A stretch of DNA of 64,000 nt from Lotus japonicus (Eukaryota; Streptophyta; Magnoliopsida; Fabales; Fabaceae): NCBI RefSeq assembly GCF_012489685.1, contig NC_080042.1, forward strand, positions 16,568,150 through 16,632,149, written 5' to 3'. Of this stretch, positions 1-10,500 are shown piece after piece. The stretch's first letter is position 1, and each line of letters opens with the position of its first letter. The translations under genes were made by a program, and so were the position numbers. Under the pieces are notes generated by a model. The model made no database searches. It saw only the letters and a program-made list of their open reading frames with translations, and had not been told where the DNA came from.

Positions 1-1612
1 GCACAAATCCTAGAATCTCTAGGTCCATGTAAGAATAATTATAAATATTGTTCCCACTCCTATGTATCCCAGTCACTCCTAAACATAAATTTGAACCCTT
101 CACATAGAAGGGATATAAGTGAAGATAAAAAATAGAGTGAGGTGGGCTTGGGGGCAGCGCATGGCGTTAGGGCTCCCTGAGCGACGAGCGGCGACGAAGC
201 ATGGGGAGGACAACGGCGACTGCTTTTTCAGAGTCTTTGGCGAGGTCTGGTATCGAATGCATGGATCAACATAATTTTACTCTATTTCTGGATGGTATTT
301 CAAATAGGGTGAATTACAGTCATGTGAAGGATCTGTTTGGTCTGGTGGGGAAGCCTCCCTACGACTTCTTTCAGAGAAAGAAAGATGTGGCACGAAAACC
401 CTATTTGGGTTTGTTCAATACGCTTAGAAGCAGTAAGAATTAAAGGCAATCAAAGCGTTCCATGGGCTGCGTGTGGGTAGGGTTTCGATGTTAGTGACGA
501 TGGCGAGGTATCCACTAAACAAATGTCGTCATGGAAAAATATCTTAGTAGGGGGTGGCATCTGAGACTCTTCTACTAAAGGGAAACATTGATGGTGATGC
601 AGCTGAAGGGAAGGAGCGTCTTTTTATCATCACGCATCAAGGGGGCTCTTCTGTGGCTCTCGTGACGTCTAAACCAGTTTGCAACATCTCTCCGATTGGG
701 AAGAGGCTTGGTTCGCATGAGGTTCAACTTAATGGTCCCGAAGATGAGTTTATTCAATCACTTATGTTCAGCGATTCGACGGTAGTAGAAAGGATACCAG
801 TGGAGTTTCTCTTCCCAAAAAGTTTCGCCGGTGTTGATCGCCAATCTCTAGTGCATGGTGTTATGTGGCGTGGGGGGGGGGGGAGGGGGGACGAGGCACT
901 GGACTCTGGTGCTTATGTGGCTGTTGATGACATCTGGGCTGTTTTGAGAGTATTTTAGGAGAGGGTGAGCAATATTGACGCCCTAGTTGCTAATTGCACT
1001 TATGTTTCTGTTTTTGATGAAGACGGGGAAGAGAAAGGGATTTTTTCCATCGTAAAGGATTTTGAGGATAGGATGTGAAGTATGGATGGCGTGCCCATTG
1101 AGGAGACTCGGGAGCAGTGTGTTGATTCTTTTGTTGTTAAGGAAGTAAAGGTTTCTTCTCCACCTATTGGTCTTGATGTGTTTGAGGTAGGAGGGGCTAT
1201 GGGTGAGGAGGTCGTCAATATGCAAGGGAACTTGGGGGTGTCTCTGGTGGTTCCTCTTGACGTTGTGTTATCGCGGTTTAGTCCCCGTTCTCGGGATTCG
1301 TGTAATGCCCTGATTTCTCGAGTGTCACACAGTAAACCAAACGTCACCATTTTCGCAAAGAATTTTCGATGTTCAATTATTAATCTTTGATTAATGACAA
1401 AAGTTCAATTATTGCGAAACTCGTTAAAACTTTACGATATAAAATTTGCGGAATAAATAAAACATAAATTTCTGAATAGGACAACTCTGTAATTAAAAGC
1501 AACCATAATTCAAAGTACAGAAACTGAAACCTTGGGCTAAAGCCCTACATCAAAAGTACATCAAAAATCCCTGAAAATAAAACTGATAAATAATAGTTCA
1601 GCACTACAAGTC

Positions 1613-2140
1613 ACTCGACCCCCAACAAGACAACATCAACCACTCATCGAGCCAACCACACTGTCTCTGACGCTTCTTCACTAGAGCCTTGGCTTCTGGT
1701 GTAGCTCTGTTGCCCTCCGTCTCAGCCTCCTCTAGTGCAACAGCTACAACAATGTGCAGCATGGCAGCAACCTCCACATGCTCAGAAGGAACTGGAAGTG
1801 ACTCTAAAGGCGGAACTGGGAAGTCACCAATACGCCCCTACCAGGCTGGTGCCTCAGGCGCTCGTGAAGTATCCTCCTTTGCATCAGCCAACTGCGGAGA
1901 GTTCGAGCAGGAACCCTCATCTCCTGGGTGCAGGAAGAGGCATGGTGCAAAGGGCATCTTGACCTTGCCCCATTCCATCCTCTGAGTCTCCATGACGTTC
2001 CCGTGCCGGTCGCGTCCCGTGATCGTAGCACTGCCGACATAAAGGCGACGTACCTGGGTAGAGTCGGTCTGCCAGGCATTGTCCTTGTGCTGATCATGCA
2101 AGTCGATCGTCCAAGAGGTCACAGCACTCTTGGTCTTCAC
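1613..2140 (-). pseudogene. LTR-embedded ORF, left arm copy (unknown function)
   Basis: On the minus strand the frame starts at an ATG near 2140, just downstream of a run of G, and reads WTIDLHDQHKDNAW, then RRLYVGSATITGRDRHGN, then DEGSCSNSPQ. It meets a stop at 1838, and conserved sequence (PPLESLPVP, then KKRQRQCGWLDE) continues beyond in the same frame. It is clearly related to the open 168-codon frame at 47919-48425. I do not recognise the family. The single in-frame stop suggests decay of a once longer product. Confidence 0.55.
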
Positions 2141-2667
2141 CATCTGCCCCCCCCCCCCTAGAATAACACATAAACACATAACAGGGTCATATCTCATGTT
2201 CTCATATAAGCATTCACATATTCATGTATTTCTCATAAATAACAAGATTTAATAAGGGAAAAATCTTTAAGTTATATCACAGTTAGTCACCTAAATTCAG
2301 TTAGACTAACGACCTCACCATTCACACAACCACCTCAACACCATGGCCAAATTACGATCATCCGCAAATGAACAATCACAAGGGGACACACAGTACAACC
2401 CAAGTCACATGGGAACACACAGTAGATGGGTGTTTGTGGGTTGTACTGTGTGTCCCCACGTGATTTGGCCATGGTGTTGAGGTGGTTGTGTGAATGGTGA
2501 GTTCGTTAGTCTAACTGAATTTAGGTGACTAACTGTGATATAACTTAAAGATTTTTTCCTTATTAAATCTTGTTATTTATGAGAAATACATGAATATGTG
2601 AATGCTTATATGAGAACATGAGATATGACCATGTTATGTGTTTATGTGTTATTCTTGGGGGGCCCAG

Positions 2668-3207
2668 ATGGTGAAGACCAAGAGTGTTGTGACCTCTTGG
2701 ACGATCGACTTGCATGATCAGCACAAGGACAATGCCTGGCAGACCGACTCTGCCTAGGTACGTCACCTTTATGTCGGCAGTGCTACGATCACGGGACGCG
2801 ACCGGCACGGGAACGTCATGGAGACTCAGAGGATGGAATGGGGCAAGGTCAAGATGCCCTTTGCACCATGCCTCTTCCTGCACCCAGGAGATGAGGGTTC
2901 CTGCTCGAACTCTCCGCAGTTGGCTGATGCAAAGGAGGATACTTCACGAGCGCCTGAGGCACCAGCCTGGTAGGGGCGTATTGGTGACTTCCCAGTTCCG
3001 CCTTTAGAGTCACTTCTAGTTCCTTCTGAGCATGTGGAGGTTGTTGCCATGCTGCCCATTGTTGTAGCTGTTGCACTAGAGGAGGCTGAGATGGAGGGCA
3101 ACGGAGCTACACTAGAAGCGAAGGCTCTAGTGAAGAAGCGTCAGAGACAGTGTGGTTGGCTCGATGAGTCATTGATGTTGTCTTGTTGGGGGTCGAGTGA
3201 CTCGTAG
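2668..3207 (+). pseudogene. LTR-embedded ORF, right arm copy (unknown function)
   Basis: Inverted copy of the left-arm frame. The ATG at 2668 is directly preceded by GGGGGGCCCAG. The frame carries an extra stop (TAG at about 2755) that the left arm lacks, and it shares the stop after the APAW motif. Beyond that the conserved RQRQCGW tail can be read to a stop near 3205. The two arms have therefore accumulated different substitutions since the palindrome formed. Confidence 0.5.
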
Positions 3208-4418
3208 GGCTAAAGTATTATTTATCAGTTTTATTTTCAGGGATTTTTGATGTACTTTTGATGTAGGGCTTTAGCCCAAGGTTTCAGTTTTTGTACTTTG
3301 AATTATGGTTGCTTTTAATTACAGAGTTGTCCTATTCAGAAATTTATGTTTTATTTATTCAGCAAACTTTATATCGTAAAGTTTTCAAGAGTTTCGGAAT
3401 AATTGAACTTTTGTCATTAATCAAAGATTAATAAATGAACGACGAAAATTCTTTACGAAAATGGTGACGTTTGGTTTACTGTGTGACACTCGAGAAATCG
3501 GGGCGTTTCAATTCGCCCCCTCATCGTAGATGTAGGTTCTTCAGGGATGAGGAATGGAACAGGATTCCCTCTTGGGAGGAGGAGGAGGGGGCGTCCTAGG
3601 AAAGTTTTTAAGTGTGGAAGGGGGAAAAAAAAGAGATTCAAGCATTCATAGCTAGGGAGTTGGACTCACCGGGTGTGTCGGAAGCGACACCGAACAGGTT
3701 GGCTCTAACATAGCTGTTTGAGGAACATTCACCGTAATGTGTGACTTCGAGGGCTCAACGAATGTAGACTTTATGGAAGGAACTAGGACTATCATGGAAT
3801 GAGACTGATGAGGAGGCAGTGGTGGGTTGTGTGGAGCATATCTTGTTTGGAAGTCTTTAATTTTGTTTCGTCTTAGATATGCTTTAGGAAGTCACTAGAG
3901 TTGTTTTTTATGTTCATTTTTGTGATGTTTCTTAGTTTCCTTCATTTTGTTGGATTGTCCCTTGCTGTTTTGATTTTTAGGTTGGGTTTGATGGGCTAAT
4001 TTCCCTTTTGGCAGGCTCCCTCTTCAGTTAGAGCCTTTTCAATTTCATGTTTTTGGGCTGTCTTGAGAGACATTGTATCTCATTGATTCGATTTTCAATA
4101 ATATTCTGCTTTAAAAAAAAGTTATAAATATTATTTATTTTATTCAACATTACCTTTTATAATATATATTTATTTTAAAATACTAATATTTAATTTATCT
4201 CTGATTTGATCAGCGGTCGGATTTTAATAACCTTAATGCATTATAAACCATCGTGTAATGTAAATACGTAATCACAAAAACTTGGAATTTCTAACGGAAT
4301 ATTCTAAAGCTGCAATAGGAACTATAAGTCTGTAAAATTAACGATAAATGGAAAGTAAATCAATAGTTATATGTTTTACTAATACACTTCAAGAACCTAT
4401 TCTTAAGCTGATTTTAAG

Positions 4419-4557
4419 CTAACCATCGCTGTCAATGAAGCTAAAACTAGTCATCCAATTAATTGTTGATAAACCCAACTTCCCAGTCCACTGGACTCGC
4501 TGGGAAGAGCTAGAACCTGGTCCGAAATTGTTATACTCTGCGAATGTTGTGTGACCC
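4419..4557 (-). CDS. Pectinesterase exon 5 (C-terminal), 8 kb from exon 4
   Basis: The acceptor GACAG precedes 4557; the first G completes a Val codon begun in exon 4. The frame reads GHTTFAEYNNFGPGS, then SSQRVQW and FSFIDSDG, followed by TAG at 4421-4419. The AEYNNFGPG block is diagnostic of the PME C-terminus. The family usually ends DGW(L), so the stop looks like a Trp codon changed to TAG, trimming only a few residues. This exon is easily missed because 8.1 kb of hAT and copia DNA separates it from exon 4. Confidence 0.82.
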
Positions 4558-7500
4558 CTGTCAAATTATTTATATAGATCAAAATCTGAATACCCAAGTA
4601 AGCAAACAAAAAAAAATGATAAAAAACTAAAAAAAATGAAAGGTAAAATATTCGCATACTTGTATATCTGAAGGAATTTAAATTGATTTTATGCATTTTC
4701 TTGTTTTGAAAGAAATGGAAACTATTTGTCTTCATATTTTCTTTGGAATTAGAGCATGGTCAACTTTATTAACAAAGCAATAAATAAGTATCTATTTGAG
4801 GAAGGAAATAAAAGGAAGGGAAGAAATTGGTTTGAACGTAGTAAATCTTCTGAGCCTTCTAAGCGGAGAACCTGTTTGGCTACAATACTCATTAGAATTT
4901 AGAATTGGAAAATGATATTTGGCACGACCTGCAAAGGCACGAATAATATTTGATGATTTATAGATAATATTTTAAAAAAATCACAAAGCAAACTCTGCAT
5001 CAAACTAGAGCATTGCCTACCGGCTACCTGTTCTAGATTGAAGGAACACAAAAACCCTTTTGTGGGTACCTTGGATTTGGCATCTCAATCCTCAATTTGT
5101 CAAACACCCAATACATCACCAACCTAATATTCTACGAGGGGATAAAAATCTGAGCTTTCGCAGAATTTCAAGGGTGAGGCGGTGGAAGATGGCGGTGTGG
5201 AAGGAGGGGTTGAAGTGGTGTTTAGAAAAGGGCTGTTGTTGAATTGGACCGCCAATGTCTGCGGTTTGTGCAACATCAGCGGTGGGAGGTATGGATTCGG
5301 TTCAGGTGAAGACCTTCAAATCAGCGTCGTCCTTGAGGAGCAAGACCATGGTGAAGTTGTGCGATAAGGTGAGTTGATTTAGAGGCCATGAGGCGGTGAA
5401 GGTTTTCAAAGTTCAGATCGGCACCGTCCTTGGGAGAGAAAGATCATGGTAGGCTCATGCGGTGAAGGCTCGGTTGAGGCATGTCGTGGCTATGGCCACG
5501 ACGCAAACGGGGTGACTCAAGTTTGATTGAAAGGATGTGAATAGTGTACACCATTGTTGTCAATCTCTAGAGATATCTCTTAATCTCTTACGAGATTACG
5601 ATATCACGTACAAAAAACGAGACTAGCGGGTGGTAATAACTGTTTTTTCAAATCTCGGCTGATATCTCGAGATATCTCTTAATCTCTTTTAATATCGCGA
5701 GATTACCACGAGATTAAGAGATTAGCTTGTTTTGTTAACAATGTCAATAAAAATTTGTTTAAGGCTATTTCAGTCATTTAACCCACAAATTTTAGGGTTT
5801 TCACTCATCTCTATCGTTCTTCCCACTCAACTCTGTCGTTCTTTCCACTTCTTCTCTCATCTTTGTGTGCGCAGACTTCACTCATCCTCTCGCGAGCAGT
5901 AGCGCAACTTCCTCCTCCTTCGACACGGCTTCCTTCTAGAGATGGCAGAAAAACCCAAACCCGCGGGGCCAAACCCGAACCCGACCAGAAATTTCGGGCG
6001 AAACCCGATTTCTTTGGGTTTGGGTTTCACCCAAATTTTAAAACATGTTTGGGTTTGGGTGTGGGATTGATTAAACCCGCACCTTATACATGTAATTACC
6101 AGCCCTTATATATATTATTAAAGTTACTAAGTAGAGTTTTCTTTAAAGTTAATAAGTAGACTTATGTTCATAATCAGCTTATGTTCATGTTGTTCTCTTA
6201 TGTACATGTTGCTTCCTTCTCCTTTTGATGAAATCCAATCTGATAATGAATGGATAACTAAACAGGTAGATGTAGAGGAGAATGATATTGATGGTCATGA
6301 TGATATTGTGGATATCATTGAATTAGTTCAAGACAACATTGAGAATTTAGTTATTGATCCTAATGTTGGAGGGACTAAGTCTATCTCATCTGAGGAAGAA
6401 CTTGATGGTGATGATGAAGATGATTATTCTGATTTTTCTAAATACGACGATGTTGTAGGATTTTAAATTTGGATGACTAGTGGCGTATTTGTTCTTGTTT
6501 TAAGTTTATCCTAACTTGTATTGATGTTTTGTTAACTTGTTATGACTTATGTACCTTAGGTTTGGATATTTGGTAATTTTGTGCATGATTTTAATTGTCA
6601 TTGTTGGATAATTTGGATAATTTTTAGTACTATTAGTGTGACTTAATCATTATTATAATTTTAAAAGTATAATTTTTGCACGAGGTAATCTCTTACGATA
6701 TTACGTTACGAGATTACCTCCCCTCCACGAGATTAGGGAATCTCTAGAGATTGACAACCATGGTGTACACGGCGGTTGCCACCGTCGATGGCCGTCATGT
6801 GATGGTGGAGGGTCCAGATCGCGTGAATCCTTGGTGGTGTTTGGTTCTGGTTTCTCCACTGTTGATGATGGAAGAGGGAATTGAATGAAACGCCATGTCA
6901 CTCGTGTCTGCTTGAGCACTACATGCCGCGTACCATATAGCGTTACTCTTTAGAATTTATCTACTAAAAAAACAATAAATATAAATGCTATTTAATTTGC
7001 ATTAAAATGAGTTAAAAATAACATTCCTAAAACATTAGAACATAATATAAATTAAAATTATACATCAACTAAGGCTATGTTTGGCATGTCATTTCAGCTA
7101 CCTTATAGGTTATTTGACTAGCTTAAAGCTTATTTGACTAGCTTAAAAGCTCTATAAAAGTGTTTGGTGAAAGAGCTTATTTCAGTAGCTTAAAGCTTTA
7201 AGCTATAAGCTATCTCAGGTAACTTAAAAATTAAAGCTTATAACTTATTAAATATATTCTCATTTTCTATCATTATTATTTTCTTTTGTACTTGGTTGGG
7301 GTACACATAGTACTTCTTATTTATATGAATTTCGGCTTACCTAAAAAAAACTATAAATGGTACTATTAATCCACCAAAAGGAAATTATATATCCTCATGG
7401 AATAAGTTTGACAAAATGCATAAACTTACAGTTCAAGTGTTTAAAGTTGCATATTGTAGGTTAAGTTTTTACAAATTAGTAAAATATATTATGAACACAT

Positions 7501-10500
7501 ATAGAGGTACACAGAACAGAGTATAACAGAAATCTTAACCTAGCTTACAGAGGAAGCTTGAGGAAGAAGAAGATGAAATTGCATTGAATCTATTGAAATG
7601 AATATTCAGATTACAGAGTATCATTACCAAAGCACTATTTATACTGTAATACTAATCCTAACAAACTAACAGCTGTAACCAGCTAACAAACTAACAGCTA
7701 ACTAATTGTAAAAGATTCCCTGAACTCTTGCTCCTATTACAAACCCAGTCCTTGATCTTTAGTATTTTCACACCCTCCCACAAGCTGGAGGTCGAAAAAT
7801 ATCAACCATAGCAAGCTTGGTTAGGAACCCTTGAAAAACCCGAGGTTGTAGTGCCTTGGTGAAGATATCCGCAACCTGCAAAGCTGTAGGGATTGGAAGA
7901 AGCTTAAGAACTCCAGCTTGCAGCTTCTCACGAACTACATGGCAATCAATCTCCACATGTTTGGTCCTCTCATGAAAAACTGGATTAGCAGCTATGTAGA
8001 GTGCACTCTGGTTATCACAAAACAGAGTAGGTGTCTTAATGCAATTAACTCTCAAATCCTGAAGCAAGTATAATAATCATTGAAGCTCACATGTAGCATA
8101 GGCAAGAGCCCTGTACTCTGCTTCACTAAAGGAGCGAGATACAGTAGTCTGCTTCTTTGCTTTCCATGAAATCAAAGACCTTCCAAGATAAAAGCAATAT
8201 CCTGAGACGGATCTCCTTGTATCTGAGCAACCTGCCCAATCAGCATCTGAGTATCCTTGAATACTTATGGAAGTATTTCTGGGAAATAGTAAGCCTAATC
8301 CTGGTGAAGCTTTCAAGTATCTCAAGACTCTTAGAGCAGCCTTATAATGTTCATCCATAGGATTGCTCATGAATTGGCTGAGATGTTGAGTAGCATATGA
8401 AATATCTGGTCTGGTAGTAGTAAGGTATAATAGCCGGCCTACTAGTCTTCTATAAGCTGCTGGATCATCATGAAGTGTGCCTTGATGAAGACTCAATTTT
8501 ATGGAAGGATCAAGAGGAGTAGAGACTGGCTTGCTGCCTAAGGTTCCTGTCTCCTGAAGTAAATCAAGGCAGTATTTTCTCTGACAAAGAGAAATTCCTG
8601 AGGATGAATGAGCAACCTCAAGTCCAAGAAAATATTTGAGTACTCCTAGGTCTTTGATTCCAAAAGCTTGATGAAGAGAATCTTTAACTGATTGAAACTC
8701 TGTCATGGTATTACCAAACAAGATTACATCATCTACATAGACTAGTAAACCAGTGAAATTAGCACCTTGAAACTTGATAAAGAGAGAATGATCAGAGGCT
8801 GTTTGTAGAAATCCAAGTGCTTTTAGATGTGAAGACAACTTCTCATACCACTTTCTACTGGCTTGTTTCAGACCATAAAGGGACTTTAAAAGCTTGCATA
8901 CTTGATTTGGTCTCTCTGGGGTAACTCCTGCAGGTATACTCATATACACATCCTCATCAAGAGTCCCATGTAAGAAAGCATTATCCACATCCAGTTGATG
9001 AAGATGCCAGTTTTGTGCTGCAGCCAAGGCTAAAACTACTCTTACTGTTGTCAGTTTTGCCACTGGAGAAAAAGTGTCAAAGTAGTCCAACCCTTCAACT
9101 TGATTATACCCCTTTGCTACTAATCTGGCTTTATATCAAGCAAGAGAACCATCAGCATTCCTCTTTATCCTGTACACCCATTTGCTTCCAATAGGTTTCA
9201 TCCCTTCAGGTAAGTCTACTATCTGCCAAGTTTTATTCTTCTCAAGAGCCTTGATTTCTGTTTGCATTGCTTGCTGCCAGTGCAAATGTTTACTTGCTTC
9301 TGCAAAAGAAGTAGGCTCTTGATCTAAAGATATATTGAGAGCATAAGCATTATGAGCAGAAGACAATTTTTCATGTGAATAATGGTGAGTGATGCTATGT
9401 GCAGTGCTACTTCTAGTAGGTAAGGCTGTGCATTTAAAATTCTCCAAATAAGCAGGCCTCTTCAGTGGTCTAGTTGACCTTCTTACTGCTGTAGCTGTTT
9501 CATCAGGTGTTAGAATGTTATCCTTTTGTGCATCAGTAGCTGATTCTTCTCTCTGAATGTCCGCAGGATCACTTGATGGAACTGTGATTTCATTATCTGA
9601 GGCTAAATCTTCTCCCTGAACTGCAATAGGGACATCTCTTACATCTGATTGTGCTTTTGTGGTAGTGGTAGTTTCACATTGTGGTTGTAAGTCAAGACAA
9701 GTCCAAGAGAATGTTTCAGTACCTTTGTAAGGTAGTATGTGTTCATGAAACACTACATCTCTGGAAATGAAAATTTCTTGTGATGTAAGATCCATTAACA
9801 CATAACCTTTTATGCCTTGCTTGTATCCCAAGAAAACACATCTCCTGGCCCTAGGATCCAACTTAGACCTGTCAACAGCTGAAGTATTAGCAAAACAAAG
9901 GGAACCAAAAACTCTTAATATTTCCAGATCAGCTGTCTCTTGATGCAACAATTCATAAGGAGATTTTTCCTTCAACAATTTACTTGGAATTCTATTCATA
10001 AGAAAGACAGCATGTAGTACCGCATAGGACCACATCTTCTTAGGGAGCTTTGACTGGAACAACAATGCTCTGGCTATGTTCAGAATATGTTGATGCTTCC
10101 TCTCAACCCTCCCATTCTGCTGAGGTGTATAGATACAAGATCTTTGATGTACAATACCATTAGCAGAATAGAAATGAGGTAGTAAAAACTCAGGGCCATT
10201 GTCACTGCGAATTGTCTTAATGGATTTCCCAAACTGTGGTCTTACCAAAGCAACAAAGTTCTTAACTTGTTGTTGAACTTCTCCTTTATTCTTGAGTAGC
10301 ACAACCCAAACAAACCTACTATGGTCATCCAGAACCGTGAGAAAGTACTTATGATGATGAACAGAAGCTTGAGCAAGGGGACCCCAAATATCCATATGAA
10401 TCAAATCAAAACACTTCTGTGCATTATGAAGACTAATGGGGAACATTTTTCTTTTCTGTTGTGCTAAATGACAAATATCACAAACAAGGGACTTGCTAAC

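Larger units (their letters stand above)
1301..3509. mobile_element. Palindromic LTR-derived element (two LTR 3' ends facing out) with 5-bp target duplication
   Basis: The left arm (about 1301-2404) is the reverse complement of the right arm (about 2436-3509), around a loop of roughly 30 bases. Both outer ends match the 3' end of the gypsy LTR family seen at 47498-50212: the left begins TGTAATGCCCTGATTTCTCG and the right ends CGAGAAATCGGGGCGTTTCA. ATTCG flanks the element at 1296-1300 and 3510-3514, the target-duplication size expected of a gypsy integrase. The right arm lacks about 20 bases present on the left near 2358-2380. It has no coding capacity apart from the decayed LTR ORF in each arm. 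Confidence 0.85.
201..3660 (+). pseudogene. LINE ORF1 protein pseudogene (RRM nucleic-acid chaperone-like)
   Basis: The start at 201 opens a frame with an RRM-like fold (FTLFLDGISNR, then a KPYLG block). A frameshift near 440 moves the second half of the RRM (GLRVGRVSMLVTMARYPL) into another frame. Further fragments lie at 554-958 and 1082-1300. The frame is then interrupted by the palindromic element at 1301-3509 and resumes at about 3515 with a basic GRPRK stretch resembling an AT-hook, ending at a stop near 3658. Plant L1-type ORF1 proteins carry an RRM and bind RNA. This copy is broken by at least one frameshift, a G-run near 870 and the nested insertion. Confidence 0.7.
50..4121 (+). mobile_element. 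LINE retroelement, ORF1 only, with poly(A) and target duplication
   Basis: An 11-bp direct repeat TTATAAATATT flanks the unit at 39-49 and 4122-4132, and an A8 tract (4113-4120) sits at the right end. This is the signature of target-primed reverse transcription on the plus strand. A decayed ORF1 (RRM-type) starts at 201. No reverse transcriptase is present between ORF1 and the 3' UTR (about 3700-4110). Without the 2.2 kb nested element the insertion would be about 1.86 kb. It is either an internally deleted LINE or a LINE copy type that lacks ORF2. It lies just downstream (3') of the pectinesterase gene. Confidence 0.8.

Noticed and set aside
5060..5367. Two overlapping 60-codon frames
   Set aside because: No recognisable motifs, different frames, within intron 4; no splice or start context.
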